DNA from: Massilia sp. IC2-477
GTDB lineage: Bacteria > Pseudomonadota > Gammaproteobacteria > Burkholderiales > Burkholderiaceae_D
DNA length: 64,000 nucleotides
NCBI RefSeq assembly: GCF_020707265.1
Contig: NZ_JAJFEQ010000006.1
Span: forward strand, 310,001 to 374,000
Direction of reading: 5' to 3'
Position 1 is the stretch's first letter. Each line of letters opens with the position of its first letter. Position numbers and translations under genes: made by a program. Of this stretch, positions 26,302 through 37,523 are shown one piece after another. The notes beneath the pieces are model-generated. The model was not told where the DNA came from. It did no database searches and worked only from the letters and a program-made list of their open reading frames with translations.

Positions 26302-29109
26302 GTGAAACACCAACGCACCACCCAACCGCGCTTCATGATGTCGGCAGTCGCTGTCGCAGTGCTGGCCTTGATGAACACCGCGACGGCGCAGGAAGCGCCG
26401 ATGCAGCGCGTCGAAGTCACCGGTTCCTCGATCAAGCGCCTCGCTTCCGAGAACGCCCTCCCCCTCACGACCATCAAGGCAGAAGAACTGCAGAACCGCG
26501 GCCTGACCACGATGTCGGAAGTCGCCGTGGCCCTGACCGTGGCCTCGACCAACGAGCCGGTCGGCGGCGGTGGCAGCGGCACCATGATCAACATGCGCGC
26601 CCTGAACACCAACCGCACCCTGGTGCTGCTGAACGGCCGCCGCCTGGCCAACGAAGCGCTGGGCGACAGCTCGGTCAACGTCGATGTGATGCCGATGGCC
26701 GCCATCGAGCGCGTCGAAGTGCTGCGCGACGGCGCCTCGGCCCTGTACGGCACCGACGCCATCGCCGGCGTGGTCAACTTCATCACCAAGCGCCAGATCA
26801 CCGGCGTGACCGCCAGCGCCAGCACCGTGCAGCCGGAAGCTTCCGGCGGCGGCGCCCAGCGCCGCGCCGGCATCGTCGTCGGCAAGGGCGACCTGGCCCA
26901 GGATGGCTGGAACATCTACTCCGCCTTCGACATCCAGCGCCGCGACTCGCTGCTGCAGCGCGACCGTCCGAACGTCACCGACCCGGCCAAGATCGCCCAG
27001 CTCGGCGGCACCCCGTTCACCCCGAACACCTCGGGCGGCTCGGCGTCGCCGGCGAACTTCACCATCTACCGCAACGGCAGGACCACCAACGTCACCGGCA
27101 ATCCGTATTTCGCGGCCGGCTGCGTCACCCCGTACGCGGTCCAGACCACGGTGTCCTCGACCCGCACCAACGCCAACGGCGGCAAGACCTGCATCACCGA
27201 TCCGACCTACTATCCGGAACTGCTGCCGGAAGCCCAGCAGGCCACCCTGTTCACCAAGGGCAGCCTGGCCCACGGCGACGGCGGCCTCCTGACCGTGGAA
27301 CTGAACCTGTCGAAGTCCTACATCGACGCGTCCGACGCGCCGCAGCCTTTCGGCGCCAACACCGACTACGACCGCCTCACCGCGTCGCGTCGTCCCTTGA
27401 TGATCACCAAGGCCAGCAAGTGGTACCCGGGCGGTAGCGGCGGCGTGCCGGCCGTGGCCGGCCTGAACGGCGAAGACCTGGCCCTGACCTGGAGCCTGGA
27501 CGAACTCGGCGCGGTCACCAGCCACGACGAGCAGCTCAACCACCGCCTGGTGGTGCAGGACGAAGGCGAATTCAAGGGCTGGGACTACCGCGCCGGCGTC
27601 TCCTACGCCTACAGCAAGCGCAACATCGGCTTCCGCGACAACTTCGTGCGCACACCGGGCCTGTACGCCGGCGTCGAGAAGGGCATCCTGAACCCGTTCG
27701 GACCGCAGGATGCGGCCGGCCGCGAATACCTCGAGAGCATCTCGGCCGACGGCCTGGAATACCGCACCGCGGACGTGCGCTACTACGGCGCCGACGTGAA
27801 CGTGTCGCGCACCCTGATGGACCTGAAGGGCGGCGCCCTGGGCCTGGCGCTCGGCGCCGACTGGCACCGCGAGAGCTTCGAAGAAAACATGAACATGCTG
27901 GGCGACGAAGTCGTCTACAAGGTGTCGGGCACCCCGGGCCGCAACCCGAGCGGTTCGCGCCGCGTGATGGGCGCCTACGCCGAGCTGGATGCGCCGGTGA
28001 CGAAGGAACTGAACCTGAACTTCGCCGTCCGCGCCGACCACTTCAGCGACTTCGGCAACACCGTCAATCCGAAGGCCAGCTTCCGCTACCAGCCGATGAA
28101 GGAACTGATGCTGCGCGGTACCGTCAGCCGCGGCTTCCGTGCCCCGACCCTGCCGGAACTGTACGGCAGCGAGCGCACCCTGACCCCGTCCTCGTCGAAC
28201 TGGGATGACCCGCTGCTGTGCCCGAGCGCCACCCCTGGCGTGACCGGCACCGGCACCCTGACGACGGACCCGCGCTACGCCGGCCTGAACCTCGATCCGA
28301 CCCGTGTCTGCAACACTCGCCTGACCACCCTGACCGGCGCCAACCCGGACCTGGATCCGGAAAAGTCGAAGACCGTCACCGTCGGTATCGTGGTCGAGCC
28401 GGTCAAGAACCTGGTGGCCACCGTCGACTTCTGGAAGATCGACATGACCGGCACCATTGCCCAGGTCTCGGAAGACACGATCTTCAACAACATCCAGAAG
28501 TACGCCGACCTGTTCGTGCGTAATCCGGACGGCAGCCTGCAGTACATCACCAAGACCCGCCTGAACATGGGCGGCCTGCGTACCCAGGGCGTCGACATCG
28601 GCCTGAACTACGTGTATCCGACCTCGAACTGGGGCCGCTTCGGCGTCTCGCTGGACGGCACCTACACCGACAAGTACGAAGGCCAGAACGAGTCGGGCGG
28701 CGAATGGTTCGACAGCGTCGGCAAGAACGGCGCCCTGTCCACCGGCGCGACCGCATCGAACACCTACGTGTTCAAGTGGAAGCACCAGGCGCGCGTGAAC
28801 TGGTCGTATGGTCCGTTCTTCGCCCAGCTCACCCAGCAGTACGCGTCGAGCTACGAAGACACCAACGCCCTGCCGACCCAGAAACCGGGCCAGCCCTTCT
28901 TCAACCGCATCGCGCCGTACAGCGTGTACAACCTGTCGACCAGCTGGAAGGTCAACCCGCAGCTGAAGATCGGCGCCGGCGTGAACAACCTGTTCGACGA
29001 AGATCCGCCGCTGTCGAACCAGCGTCTGAGCTCGCGCGTGGTGTTCGCACGTAACGTCGCCAAGCCGATCGGCCGTACCTTCACGGTGCGTGCGGACTAC
29101 ACGTTCTAA
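26302..29109 (+). CDS. TonB-dependent outer membrane receptor, probably for oligogalacturonides
   Basis: 935 residues. A signal peptide of about 30 residues ends NTATAQ. The plug follows (QRVEVTGSSIKR, VLLNGRRLANEALGDSSVNVDVMPMAAIERVEVLRDGASALYGTDAIAGVVNF), then a 22-strand-type barrel (GTVSRGFRAPTLPELYG) ending in ADYTF, the usual outer-membrane C-terminal aromatic. The start is GTG at 26302 with GGAGA six bases upstream; the nearby ATG meets a stop at once. The promoter carries the pectin operator, and a pectate lyase and a polygalacturonase follow on the same strand, so the ligand is probably a pectin fragment rather than iron. Confidence 0.9.
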   Translation: MKHQRTTQPRFMMSAVAVAVLALMNTATAQEAPMQRVEVTGSSIKRLASENALPLTTIKAEELQNRGLTTMSEVAVALTVASTNEPVGGGGSGTMINMRALNTNRTLVLLNGRRLANEALGDSSVNVDVMPMAAIERVEVLRDGASALYGTDAIAGVVNFITKRQITGVTASASTVQPEASGGGAQRRAGIVVGKGDLAQDGWNIYSAFDIQRRDSLLQRDRPNVTDPAKIAQLGGTPFTPNTSGGSASPANFTIYRNGRTTNVTGNPYFAAGCVTPYAVQTTVSSTRTNANGGKTCITDPTYYPELLPEAQQATLFTKGSLAHGDGGLLTVELNLSKSYIDASDAPQPFGANTDYDRLTASRRPLMITKASKWYPGGSGGVPAVAGLNGEDLALTWSLDELGAVTSHDEQLNHRLVVQDEGEFKGWDYRAGVSYAYSKRNIGFRDNFVRTPGLYAGVEKGILNPFGPQDAAGREYLESISADGLEYRTADVRYYGADVNVSRTLMDLKGGALGLALGADWHRESFEENMNMLGDEVVYKVSGTPGRNPSGSRRVMGAYAELDAPVTKELNLNFAVRADHFSDFGNTVNPKASFRYQPMKELMLRGTVSRGFRAPTLPELYGSERTLTPSSSNWDDPLLCPSATPGVTGTGTLTTDPRYAGLNLDPTRVCNTRLTTLTGANPDLDPEKSKTVTVGIVVEPVKNLVATVDFWKIDMTGTIAQVSEDTIFNNIQKYADLFVRNPDGSLQYITKTRLNMGGLRTQGVDIGLNYVYPTSNWGRFGVSLDGTYTDKYEGQNESGGEWFDSVGKNGALSTGATASNTYVFKWKHQARVNWSYGPFFAQLTQQYASSYEDTNALPTQKPGQPFFNRIAPYSVYNLSTSWKVNPQLKIGAGVNNLFDEDPPLSNQRLSSRVVFARNVAKPIGRTFTVRADYTF

Positions 29110-29115
29110 GCGGCG

Positions 29116-30258
29116 TTGAAGCTCCCTGCCGCCCTGGTCCTGTGTGCCGCGCTGGGTGGCTGCGTTTCCGCAGCCACCCAGCCGGTCCAGCTCCCGGCGC
29201 GCCAGGAAGCGCCGCCTGACGGCTGGGCCGCCCTCGAGGGCGGCACCCGCGGCGGCAGCGATGCGCCAGCCGCCAATGTCTTCACCGTCACCGATGCCGC
29301 GCAACTGCGCAGCGCCCTCGGCAAGTCCGTCCAGGGCAGCCGCATCGTCATGGTCGATGGCATCATCGACATGAGCGAAGGACATCCGTTTACCAGCAGC
29401 GCCGACCAGGCCCGACGCGGCAAGGTGCTACTCCCCGCCAATACCACCCTGATCGGCGCCGGCAATGAATCCGGCTTCGTCAACGCCCACCTGGTGGTGG
29501 CAAACGTCTCCCAGGTCATCATCCGCAACCTCAGGCTGCGCAATCCTTGCGACGTCGCCCCGCGCTGGGATCCGGCGGACGGCGAGGACGGCAACTGGAA
29601 CGCGGAGTTCGACAGCATCGCCATCGCCGGCTCGCAGCATGTGTGGGTCGACCACAACAGCTTTACCGATGCTCCCGTCACCGACGACCTGCTCCCCGTC
29701 GAAAACGGCAAGCACAAGCAGTGTCACGACGGTGCGCTCGACATCCGCGACGCCAGCGACTTCGTGACCGTCTCCTATAACCACTTCGCGCTGCACGCGA
29801 AGAACACCCTGATTGGCGCCAGCGACAAGGCCGTGACTGACGCCGGCCACCTGCGCGTCACCCTCAGCAACAACCTGTTCGAATACATCGCCGGCCGCGC
29901 ACCGCGCGTGCGCTTCGGCCAGGTCCACCTGTTCAACAATTACCACGTGGGCGACCGCCGCCATCCGGCCTACCGCCACGGCTACAGCGTCGGCGTAGCC
30001 AGGGGTGCGCGCATCGTCTCGCACGCCAACGCCTACGACATCGCCGGCGCGCGCAGCTGCCTGGATGCGGTCCGCCCGTTCGCAAACGGCCTAGACGCTG
30101 GTACATTTGCCGACACGGGTTCGCTGCTGAACGGTGCGCCGCTCGCGCCCTGCGGCAGCGACGCCGCGTCCTGGACCGTGCCCTACCCGTTCACGCCGCT
30201 GCCGGCGAGCGCCGTACCCGCCCACGTCCGCCTGCATGCGGGCGCCGGCAAGATGTAG
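29116..30258 (+). CDS. Pectate lyase, PL1 family, lipoprotein
   Basis: 380 residues. The N-terminus MKLPAALVLCAALGGC is a lipoprotein signal with lipobox LGGC, so the enzyme is probably anchored to the outer membrane. PL1 features are HVWVDHNSFTDAP, CHDGALDI (calcium site) and the catalytic APRVRFGQVHLFNN. It cleaves polygalacturonate by beta-elimination, leaving unsaturated ends. The only start giving this signal is TTG at 29116, seven bases after the receptor stop; its ribosome site is poor, so it depends on read-through and coupling. It is clearly paralogous to the PL1 half of the 20.3-kb fusion. Confidence 0.9.
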   Translation: MKLPAALVLCAALGGCVSAATQPVQLPARQEAPPDGWAALEGGTRGGSDAPAANVFTVTDAAQLRSALGKSVQGSRIVMVDGIIDMSEGHPFTSSADQARRGKVLLPANTTLIGAGNESGFVNAHLVVANVSQVIIRNLRLRNPCDVAPRWDPADGEDGNWNAEFDSIAIAGSQHVWVDHNSFTDAPVTDDLLPVENGKHKQCHDGALDIRDASDFVTVSYNHFALHAKNTLIGASDKAVTDAGHLRVTLSNNLFEYIAGRAPRVRFGQVHLFNNYHVGDRRHPAYRHGYSVGVARGARIVSHANAYDIAGARSCLDAVRPFANGLDAGTFADTGSLLNGAPLAPCGSDAASWTVPYPFTPLPASAVPAHVRLHAGAGKM

Positions 30259-30302
30259 AACAACACGCTTAGCACCGCCCGACCCACGACAAGGAAAACG
30301 AC

Positions 30303-32123
30303 ATGACAACGAGACACATCAATCCTTACCGCCGTTCCCTGCTGCGCGCCGCCTCGGTATCGGCGGCGGCCCTGGGCGTGGGCGGCCCGGCGCTGGCCGC
30401 CAAGGCCCCTGGCAAGAACGACCCGTGGGCGCGCGCCCAGGGCATCATCGACCAGTTCAAGAAGCCGCTCAGCTTCCCCAAGCGCGACTTCCTCATCACC
30501 GCCTACGGCGCCGAGCCCTGCGAAGCCATCAAGGTGAACGGCTACGTCGGCCACCACCAGGAAGGCAAGGTCAGCACCCCGGCGCCGGGCGCGAAGGACT
30601 GCTACGCGGCGATCGCGGCGGCCATCGCCGCCTGCAGCGCCGCCGGCGGCGGGCGCGTCGTGATCCCGGCCGGTAACTGGCTGGTGAAGGGCCCGATCGT
30701 GCTCAAGTCGAACGTCAACGTGCACCTGTCTAAGGGCGCCCACGTCTACTTCAGCAACGATCCCGAAGACTTCGCGAAATACGGCGACTACGACTGCGGC
30801 GCGAACGGCAAGCTGGTGCTCTCGCGCTGGCAGAGCAACGACTGCCTGAACTACTCGCCGCTGGTGTATGCCTACGGCCAGACCAACATCGCGCTGACCG
30901 GCGAAGACTGGACCAGCATCCTTGACGGCCAGGGCGGCGTCCCGCGTGCCGACGGCGAGACCTGGTGGGACTGGAAGGGCAAGGCCAAGGGACGCGACCC
31001 CAAGCGTTCGCAAATCGCCGTCAACCCGCTCAACCCAAGCTCGATCCGGGCAGTCGCGCCGACGCTGAGCGACGCCCAGGTCGCGCTCATGGAAGGCAAG
31101 GACGACAAGTGGCGCACCGACGAAGCCTACCTGCCGACCCTGTCGGAAGCGGGCGTGCCGGTGGCCAAGCGCATCTTCGGCCGCGGCCACTATCTGCGCC
31201 CGTGCATGGTCGAATTCATCGGCTGCACCAACGTGCTGCTGCAGGGTTACCAGCTGAACCAGGCGCCGTTCTGGCAGCACCACCCGGTCAACTGCAGCAA
31301 ACTGGAGATCCGCGGCGTGCTCATGGACAGCATGGGCCCGAACAGCGACGGCTTCGACCCGGAAGCCTGCAACACCGTGCTGGTGCAGGACTGCACCTTC
31401 AAATGCGGCGACGACTGCATCGCGATCAAGGCCGGCAAGAACCTGGACACCCAGTTCGGCCCGACCCAGAACGTGGTGATCCAGAAGTGCGTCATGAACA
31501 GCGGCCACGGTGGCGTGACCCTGGGCAGCGAGATGTCGGGCGGGATCCAGCACGTGTACGCGCAGGACATCGAGTTCCGCAACGAGCACTGGGACACCGA
31601 CCCGCTGAACACCGCGATCCGCCTGAAGACCAACATGAACCGCGGCGGCTTCCTGCGCCATTTCTATGTGCGCAACGTGACCATGCCGAACGGCGTGAAC
31701 CTGAAGCCGCAGGTCTACAACCCGCTGCCCGGCTCGCCAATCCCGCCGAAGACGGTCGGTTCCTCGGCCGGCGCGGTGGTGACCTTCGATTGCGACTACG
31801 CGCCGAATGCCGACAACGTGCGCACCCGTCCGCCGATCGTGGAAGACGTCCACATCTCGGGCGTGAAAGTCGGTCACGTCGCGACAAAGGACGGCCCGCG
31901 CTCGTGCTACCAGGCCATCCTGCTGCTGGGTCCAGTCGCTTTCGACTACAACGGCGAGAAGCCGGCCGAGATCCTGCCGATCCGAAACGTCAGCTTCACC
32001 GACTGCGACTTCGGCACCCCGGTGAATGCGGCCCAGCCCTGGTTCATCTACAACGTCCGCAACGTCAAGCTGACGAATGTAAAAATCGGAGGCAAGCTGT
32101 ACAACACCACGCTGCAGGCGTGA
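30303..32123 (+). CDS. Glycoside hydrolase family 28 polygalacturonase with Tat signal
   Basis: 606 residues. The N-terminus YRRSLLRAASVSAAALGVGG is a twin-arginine export signal ending ALA, so the enzyme is folded before export. GH28 catalytic blocks: N347-S-D349, the pair D370-D371 in CGDDCIAIKAGK, H402 in SGHGGVTLGSEM, and R440-L-K442. It hydrolyses alpha-1,4 galacturonan, releasing the galacturonate used by Udh. Length and position between receptor, lyase and catabolic genes suggest periplasmic exo-type cleavage of imported oligomers (inference). About 40 bp separate it from the lyase, and a hairpin follows. Confidence 0.92.
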   Translation: MTTRHINPYRRSLLRAASVSAAALGVGGPALAAKAPGKNDPWARAQGIIDQFKKPLSFPKRDFLITAYGAEPCEAIKVNGYVGHHQEGKVSTPAPGAKDCYAAIAAAIAACSAAGGGRVVIPAGNWLVKGPIVLKSNVNVHLSKGAHVYFSNDPEDFAKYGDYDCGANGKLVLSRWQSNDCLNYSPLVYAYGQTNIALTGEDWTSILDGQGGVPRADGETWWDWKGKAKGRDPKRSQIAVNPLNPSSIRAVAPTLSDAQVALMEGKDDKWRTDEAYLPTLSEAGVPVAKRIFGRGHYLRPCMVEFIGCTNVLLQGYQLNQAPFWQHHPVNCSKLEIRGVLMDSMGPNSDGFDPEACNTVLVQDCTFKCGDDCIAIKAGKNLDTQFGPTQNVVIQKCVMNSGHGGVTLGSEMSGGIQHVYAQDIEFRNEHWDTDPLNTAIRLKTNMNRGGFLRHFYVRNVTMPNGVNLKPQVYNPLPGSPIPPKTVGSSAGAVVTFDCDYAPNADNVRTRPPIVEDVHISGVKVGHVATKDGPRSCYQAILLLGPVAFDYNGEKPAEILPIRNVSFTDCDFGTPVNAAQPWFIYNVRNVKLTNVKIGGKLYNTTLQA

Positions 32124-32130
32124 TCCACGC

Positions 32131-32154
32131 GGTGGCGGCCGCCCGGCCGCCACC
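32131..32154 (+). terminator. Hairpin after the GH28 gene
   Basis: Ten-bp perfect stem GGTGGCGGCC/GGCCGCCACC with loop GCCC, 8 bp after the GH28 stop. No T-run. It probably marks the end of the receptor-lyase-GH28 operon. Confidence 0.6.
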
Positions 32155-32194
32155 GGGCGCGACGGTGTGCAATCTTGCTATCGCGTCTATATAA

Positions 32195-34495
<2,301 letters not shown>

Positions 34496-34503
34496 AGGTC
34501 CGG

Positions 34504-34534
34504 GCTGTGGCGGCCCCTCGGCCGCCACAGCTTT
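34504..34534. terminator. Bidirectional terminator between katG and the DUF1857 gene
   Basis: Twelve-bp stem GCTGTGGCGGCC/GGCCGCCACAGC with loop CCTC, followed by TTT on the plus strand. It lies between convergent genes and can serve both. Confidence 0.7.
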
Positions 34535-35007
34535 CACAGCCGGCCCGCGGCCAGCAGTTCGCGGGTCCGCTTCAAGGTCGACAGCAGGGCTGCGCGGTAG
34601 CCCTTGTCGCTGTCCATCATGGCCTGCTCGGCCTGCTCCTCCGGTCCGCCCGGCGCCTTGTCGCGCAGGCCGAGGTAGCAGTAGAAGCGCAGCTGCAGTT
34701 GTCCACTCCCGTCCTCGAACAGCTCGTTGATGATCACGCCTTCGCGGGGGCCCGAGGCCTGGAAGAAGCTCACTTTGCGGCCCGGTTCGAAGCTGATGAT
34801 TTCGCGCAGGTCGACGCCGCCGATGGTGGCGTCGCGCACGATGTGACCCGCACTTTCTTCAACAACCTCGCAGCGGGTGCACAGGCCGGGCGGCAGGAAC
34901 TCGCGCGCGTCGCGCGCCTTCAGGACCAGGCCGGCCCAGGCCTGCTCGCGGCTCAAGGGGGTGTCGCCGTCCGGGTTCACGGGAACGGTGGCGGTCGAAT
35001 AGATCAT
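34534..35007 (-). CDS. DUF1857 (AtaL-like, START/SRPBCC fold) family protein
   Basis: 157 residues. The pattern with REQAWAGLVLKARDAREFLPPGLC near the start and a HIVRDATIGG middle is typical of DUF1857 proteins, small alpha/beta barrels with a hydrophobic pocket and no known reaction. It lies 24 bp after the NmrA-type reductase on the same strand and is probably co-transcribed. Function unknown. Confidence 0.8.
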   Translation of the reverse strand: MIYSTATVPVNPDGDTPLSREQAWAGLVLKARDAREFLPPGLCTRCEVVEESAGHIVRDATIGGVDLREIISFEPGRKVSFFQASGPREGVIINELFEDGSGQLQLRFYCYLGLRDKAPGGPEEQAEQAMMDSDKGYRAALLSTLKRTRELLAAGRL

Positions 35008-35031
35008 GATGTTCTCCTTTGTGATTGGCGA

Positions 35032-35895
35032 TCAGGCGGTGGCTTGAGCGGCGAAGTCGCGGTAGCTGCGCAGCGGACGTCCCAGCAGGCTGGCCAGGCG
35101 TTCGACGTCGCCGGCTTCCGGCACCATGCCCTTGGCGAGAAAGCCTTCGCTCATCAGGCGCATGTCGTAGGCCATCCAGGCCGGCATGGCCTGGCGCAGG
35201 TTCTGCTCGAAGGCGTGGGTGTCGTCGCCGCCGTAGCCGATCGGGCGTCCCAGCAGCTCGGACCAGATCGCGGCGACCTCGCTGCCGCGCAGGGTGTCGG
35301 GACCGACCAGGTTCAGGCGCGAGGACGGCAGCGGGCCGGCCGCGCGCTCGCGGCGCAGCAGCTCGATGGCCGCGATTTCCGCGATGTCGCGGGTATCGAT
35401 CATGGCGATGCCGCGGCTCCCCAGCGGCATCGGATAGACGCCGTAGCCCTGCACCACGTCGCGGATGGTCAGGTCGTTCTGCATGAAGTAGGCGGGACGC
35501 AGGATGGTGGCGCCGAAGCCCAGGGCCTCGATCGCGCGCTCGACGCCGTACTTGCCGGCGAAGTGAGGCACGTTCACGTACAGGTCGCTGTGGATGACGG
35601 ACAGGTAGACCAGGCGTTCGACACCGGCTTCCCTCGCCAGGTTCAGGGCGAGCAGCGCCTGGGTGAATTCGTCGGGGACGACGGCGTTCAGCAGGAACAG
35701 CGTGGACACGCCGGCATAGGCGCTGCGCAGCGCATCGGGGTCGAGCAGGTCGCCCTGCACCACGTCGACGCCGGCCGGAAAATCGGCCTTGGCGGGATTG
35801 CGCACCAGGGCGCGCACGCTGGCGCCCTGCTCCACGAGATGCTGGACGACCTGGCGGCCGATCTGGCCGGTAGCGCCGGTAACGAGGATAGTCAT
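35032..35895 (-). CDS. NmrA-like NAD(P)-binding oxidoreductase (atypical SDR)
   Basis: 287 residues. It opens with MTILVTGATGQIGRQVV, the Rossmann dinucleotide site GxxGxxG, and continues in the NmrA/quinone-oxidoreductase-2 manner (VVQGDLLDPDALRSAYAGV, LRPAYFMQN). Proteins of this type act as NAD(P)H:quinone reductases or redox sensors. Divergent from a LysR regulator, which probably controls it and the DUF1857 gene. The start has GGAGAA just upstream. Confidence 0.85.
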   Translation of the reverse strand: MTILVTGATGQIGRQVVQHLVEQGASVRALVRNPAKADFPAGVDVVQGDLLDPDALRSAYAGVSTLFLLNAVVPDEFTQALLALNLAREAGVERLVYLSVIHSDLYVNVPHFAGKYGVERAIEALGFGATILRPAYFMQNDLTIRDVVQGYGVYPMPLGSRGIAMIDTRDIAEIAAIELLRRERAAGPLPSSRLNLVGPDTLRGSEVAAIWSELLGRPIGYGGDDTHAFEQNLRQAMPAWMAYDMRLMSEGFLAKGMVPEAGDVERLASLLGRPLRSYRDFAAQATA

Positions 35896-35999
35896 GGTGT
35901 TTCTCCTTCAGGTGTGGTTGACAGTGAATCCATGGTAGCCATCCCACAGGTGGTACGATAGCCGTCAAATTTGGACGGACCGTCTTATGGGTGGAACAC

Positions 36000-36893
36000 A
36001 TGGATTTGCTGGCACTGGTCGATTTCAACCTTGTCGCGCGCCACGGCGGCTTCGGACGCGCGGCGCGCCTGAGCGGACGGCCAAAGGCGACGCTGTCGCG
36101 CCGGGTCGCGGAACTGGAACGCAGCCTCGACCTGCGCCTGTTCGAGCGCGGCGCGCGCACGCTCAAGCTCACGCAGGAGGGGCGCATGCTGCACGAGCGC
36201 ACCGCCGTGCTGCTCACCGAGATCGACGAGACCGCATCGAGCATCGCCTCGGGCGGCGAACGGCCACGCGGCAGGCTGCGCATCAGCGCGCCGCTGCTGT
36301 TCTCGCAAACCGCGATGGGCAGGCTGGCGGCCGGCTTCGCGCTGGCCTATCCGGAGGTGCGGCTCGAAGTCACCACCGACGACCGCAACGTGGACATGGT
36401 CGAGGAAGGCTACGACCTGGTCATCCGGGTCAATCCGGCGCCGGACGAGAACCTGGTGGGAAGGATCTTCCTGCGCGACCGGCTGGTGGTGGTGGCGAGC
36501 CCCGACCTGCCGCGGCCGCAGGAGGGCCAGGCCGTCCCGGTCGTGGTGCGCGATGCGCGTGACGGGGCGACGGCGTGGGAGCTGCAGGGAGCATCCGGCA
36601 GCACGCGCATCGCAGTCGATCCGGTGCTGTCGCTATCGTCGCTGGTGATGGTGCGCGACGCGGTGCGCATCGGCGTCGGGGCGGCGCGGCTGCCGGTATC
36701 GCTGGTCAGCCACGACCTGGCCGCAGGCACGCTGGTGCACTGGGGCGATGTGGCGGGGCCGGAGATCGCGCTGTGGGCGCTCTACCCTTCGCGGCGGCTC
36801 CTGAGCGCGCGCGTCTCGAGCTTCCTCGACTACCTGAAGGCGGCCTTCCCGAAGGGGACACCCGACGAGCTGGCGGCCTATCTGGCCAGCTAG
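36000..36893 (+). CDS. LysR family transcriptional regulator
   Basis: 297 residues. The N-terminal helix-turn-helix (FGRAARLSGRPKATLSRRVAELE) is followed by a CrgA-like effector domain (LRISAPLLFSQTAMGRLAAGFALAYPEVRLEV). The ATG at 36000 has GGTGG upstream and gives the standard start of the HTH; GTG at 35991 would add three residues. The 104-bp gap to the divergent oxidoreductase gene is the probable target region. Confidence 0.9.
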   Translation: MDLLALVDFNLVARHGGFGRAARLSGRPKATLSRRVAELERSLDLRLFERGARTLKLTQEGRMLHERTAVLLTEIDETASSIASGGERPRGRLRISAPLLFSQTAMGRLAAGFALAYPEVRLEVTTDDRNVDMVEEGYDLVIRVNPAPDENLVGRIFLRDRLVVVASPDLPRPQEGQAVPVVVRDARDGATAWELQGASGSTRIAVDPVLSLSSLVMVRDAVRIGVGAARLPVSLVSHDLAAGTLVHWGDVAGPEIALWALYPSRRLLSARVSSFLDYLKAAFPKGTPDELAAYLAS

Positions 36894-36899
36894 CCGTGC

Positions 36900-37400
36900 C
36901 TAGGCCCTGGTGCGTGCTTCCGCGCGGCGCCAGCGCAGCAGGCCGGAGGCGCCGACCAGGTAGTAGCCGACGACCACGCCCATGATCCCCATCGTCAGCG
37001 GGCTGCTGCCGAAGGACGGCGTCTGCTGCGGACCCAGCGTGACCATCTCGAACACGCGGTACAACACCCGTGCGATGAAGATTGTCGCCACCACCATGCC
37101 GATCGGCGCGAACGGGGTATAGAAAAACTCGTCGCCGACCCGTTCGAAGCGGGTGCGGCGCAGGGCCGCGAGGCCGAGCGCGCCGCCGCCCGCGGCGCCG
37201 CCGAGCAGGCAGGCCAGCACCAGCGGTTTGGCCAACAGCACCAGCGCCATCGCCAGCAGGGCGACGGGCAGGAACAGCACGCCGAACCAGTGGCGCCACA
37301 GCCGCGACTTCTGGCGCACGGTCAGGCGCTGGACACGTTTGTACACGCGCCACATGATGAGTGGCGAGGCTGCGAGCAGGATCATGTGCATCTGGGTCAT
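36900..37400 (-). CDS. Membrane protein of unknown function
   Basis: 166 residues from the Met at 37400. Four hydrophobic segments can be drawn, near 5-15, 37-58, 95-117 and 135-155, with Arg/Lys-rich loops between them. I do not recognise a family. An in-frame start at 37475 would add 25 residues that look soluble and cross a likely promoter. It converges with the LysR gene. Confidence 0.65.
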   Translation of the reverse strand: MTQMHMILLAASPLIMWRVYKRVQRLTVRQKSRLWRHWFGVLFLPVALLAMALVLLAKPLVLACLLGGAAGGGALGLAALRRTRFERVGDEFFYTPFAPIGMVVATIFIARVLYRVFEMVTLGPQQTPSFGSSPLTMGIMGVVVGYYLVGASGLLRWRRAEARTRA

Positions 37401-37444
37401 GGCGGTCTTGTCGTTGGCGAAAACGTACTTGTATTCTAAATGGA

Positions 37445-37460
37445 GTTGACGAAAGTCAAC
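37445..37460. promoter_or_regulatory. Small palindrome in a divergent promoter region
   Basis: GTTGAC-GAAA-GTCAAC between the divergent membrane-protein and YdcF genes. It could be a regulator site or a short hairpin; nothing else supports either. Confidence 0.3.
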
Positions 37461-37523
37461 CAAGCGAGGTATCACTAAGGGCTGCCTGTTGCCAATTCAC
37501 GACTAAGGAAAGACCTGCTCCCC

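Noticed and set aside
26188..29385. Open frame of over 1000 codons antisense to the first TonB receptor
   Set aside because: GC-rich codon bias on the plus strand creates long mirror frames. The plus-strand protein has a full receptor plug and barrel, while the antisense product is Arg/His/Ala/Val-rich with no motif.
30183..32153. Open frame of 656 codons antisense to the GH28 gene
   Set aside because: No recognisable motif, and the sense gene has a Tat signal and all GH28 residues.
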